Source: Dipteris shenzhenensis (taxonomy: Eukaryota > Polypodiophyta > Polypodiopsida > Gleicheniales). From it: 64,000 bases of DNA. The position numbers were made by a program, and so were the translations under genes. The notes under the pieces are model-generated. The model was not told where the DNA came from and did no database searches. It was given only the letters and a program-made list of their open reading frames with translations. The stretch lies in the NCBI GenBank assembly GCA_047967505.1, contig CM106540.1; one strand, written 5' to 3'. The stretch's first letter is position 1, and each line of letters begins with the position of its first letter. This document shows positions 63,485 to 64,000 of the stretch, one piece after another.

Positions 63485-64000
63485 ATGCTCCAAAAAATGG
63501 CCAAAACATCCGTACGAAACCGTGGCTTGGCGGAGGAGTGGGTCAAGGCCGGCTTCAGGTCTGGAGTACAGGTGAGTACATCTAAAGCACAAGAACTGCG
63601 AGAGAAAAGTGGATGGGAACCCCTCAGCTTAGAGGAGGCACTCACGTCTATGGAACGGATGCCCCAGCTGCCTTCTCTTCAGAACCTTACATGCATTTTG
63701 CTGAAGTGCAGAACTAAGAAAAATCTAGCGTATACCAAACGCTTGTATGCCTACATGTGCAAAAGAGGGCTGGAAGATGACAGACTTGTTGGAAACTACC
63801 TCGTCCCATTGTTGGTCCAAGTTGGAAGCATGTCTGATGCTCAAAATCTTTTTAACAAGTTGCTTGATCGGAATGTGTATTCTTGGACATCTCTCATCAT
63901 GGGTTATATGGAGTCTGGGGAATCATTGCATGCCCTCAACCTCTACCAGAAAATGCAAGAGGATTCTGTACATCCTAGCACCTATACTTTTGTCGCGCTA
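63485..64000 (+). CDS. Pentatricopeptide repeat (PPR) protein, 5' part (runs off the window)
   Basis: The frame is open from 63,302 to the window end, but no ATG precedes 63,485; 63,497 is a second option. It reads MLQKMAKTSVRNRGLAEEWV, then LPSLQNLTCILLKCRTKKNL and AYTKRLYAYMCKRGLEDDRL. PLS-type PPR repeats follow: GNYLVPLLVQVGSMSDAQNL, FNKLLDRNVYSWTSLIMGYM and SGESLHALNLYQKMQED, then VHPSTYTFVAL. PLS PPR proteins bind organellar transcripts, often to direct RNA editing; any E or DYW domain would lie outside the window. An AG|GTACGT donor at 63,382-63,389 and an AATCCAG acceptor at 63,470 suggest a leader intron with an upstream exon (ATG at 63,336 in another frame). No stop occurs in the visible 170 residues, so this may be an intact host gene. 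Confidence 0.8.
   Translation, partial: MLQKMAKTSVRNRGLAEEWVKAGFRSGVQVSTSKAQELREKSGWEPLSLEEALTSMERMPQLPSLQNLTCILLKCRTKKNLAYTKRLYAYMCKRGLEDDRLVGNYLVPLLVQVGSMSDAQNLFNKLLDRNVYSWTSLIMGYMESGESLHALNLYQKMQEDSVHPSTYTFVAL

Overview
This is nuclear DNA of a land plant, most likely a fern with a large, transposon-rich genome. Exons are split by GT-AG introns and the mobile elements are plant types (CACTA, Mutator-like, Ty1/copia, Ty3/gypsy, a small non-autonomous LTR element). The open frame running off the right edge is a PLS-type pentatricopeptide repeat protein resembling fern homologues; the fern assignment is inference. Almost nothing else looks like an ordinary host gene.

The main result is the nesting order, read from target-site duplications (TSDs) and matching ends. 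(1) At the left is a decayed Ty3/gypsy gag-protease region (1-3,092, minus) with a 1.6-kb G/GA-rich leader and an LTR-like block (5,912-6,112). (2) A CACTA copy Y (6,195-7,431 and 26,758-28,386) is split by a second CACTA element X (7,432-26,754, TSD ACC). The unsplit homologous sequence inside X acts as an empty-site control. (3) X is itself split by a 12.7-kb Mutator-like element M1 (13,170-25,897, 9-bp TSD CCTTCCTAG). M1 carries a SWIM-domain transposase gene and an intron-rich gene that appears to join a ParB-like domain to a beta-class N4/N6 amino-methyltransferase domain. The middle of that gene has been flipped by an inversion of about 2.8 kb. M1 also holds fragments of an ACT-domain gene and an LRR gene, and a cluster of short palindromes. 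(4) A Ty1/copia polyprotein is split between 28,387-29,211 and 44,088-45,790 by a 14.9-kb Mutator-like element M2 (29,212-44,087, 9-bp TSD CTTGTACTA). More than half of M2 is an 8-kb array of ~0.7-kb units built from nested palindromes.

The right third holds a 13-bp minisatellite and an LTR-like region interrupted by a young 2.15-kb non-autonomous LTR element (47,218-49,369, TSD TTTTG, LTRs differing at one base). It also holds microsatellite and minisatellite tracts, the 3' end of a second copia element with an intact RNase H frame (53,706-54,479), and a DUF4283-like fragment split by a 5.4-kb LTR element (56,506-61,871, TSD GTCCT). A tRNA-derived SINE-like head and the partial PPR gene follow.

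The most novel candidate is the ParB-methyltransferase gene carried with a transposase inside one Mutator-like element. The enzyme activity is not shown: the catalytic motif departs from the usual DPPY form and the gene is now broken by the inversion. All comparisons were made by eye, without database searches.
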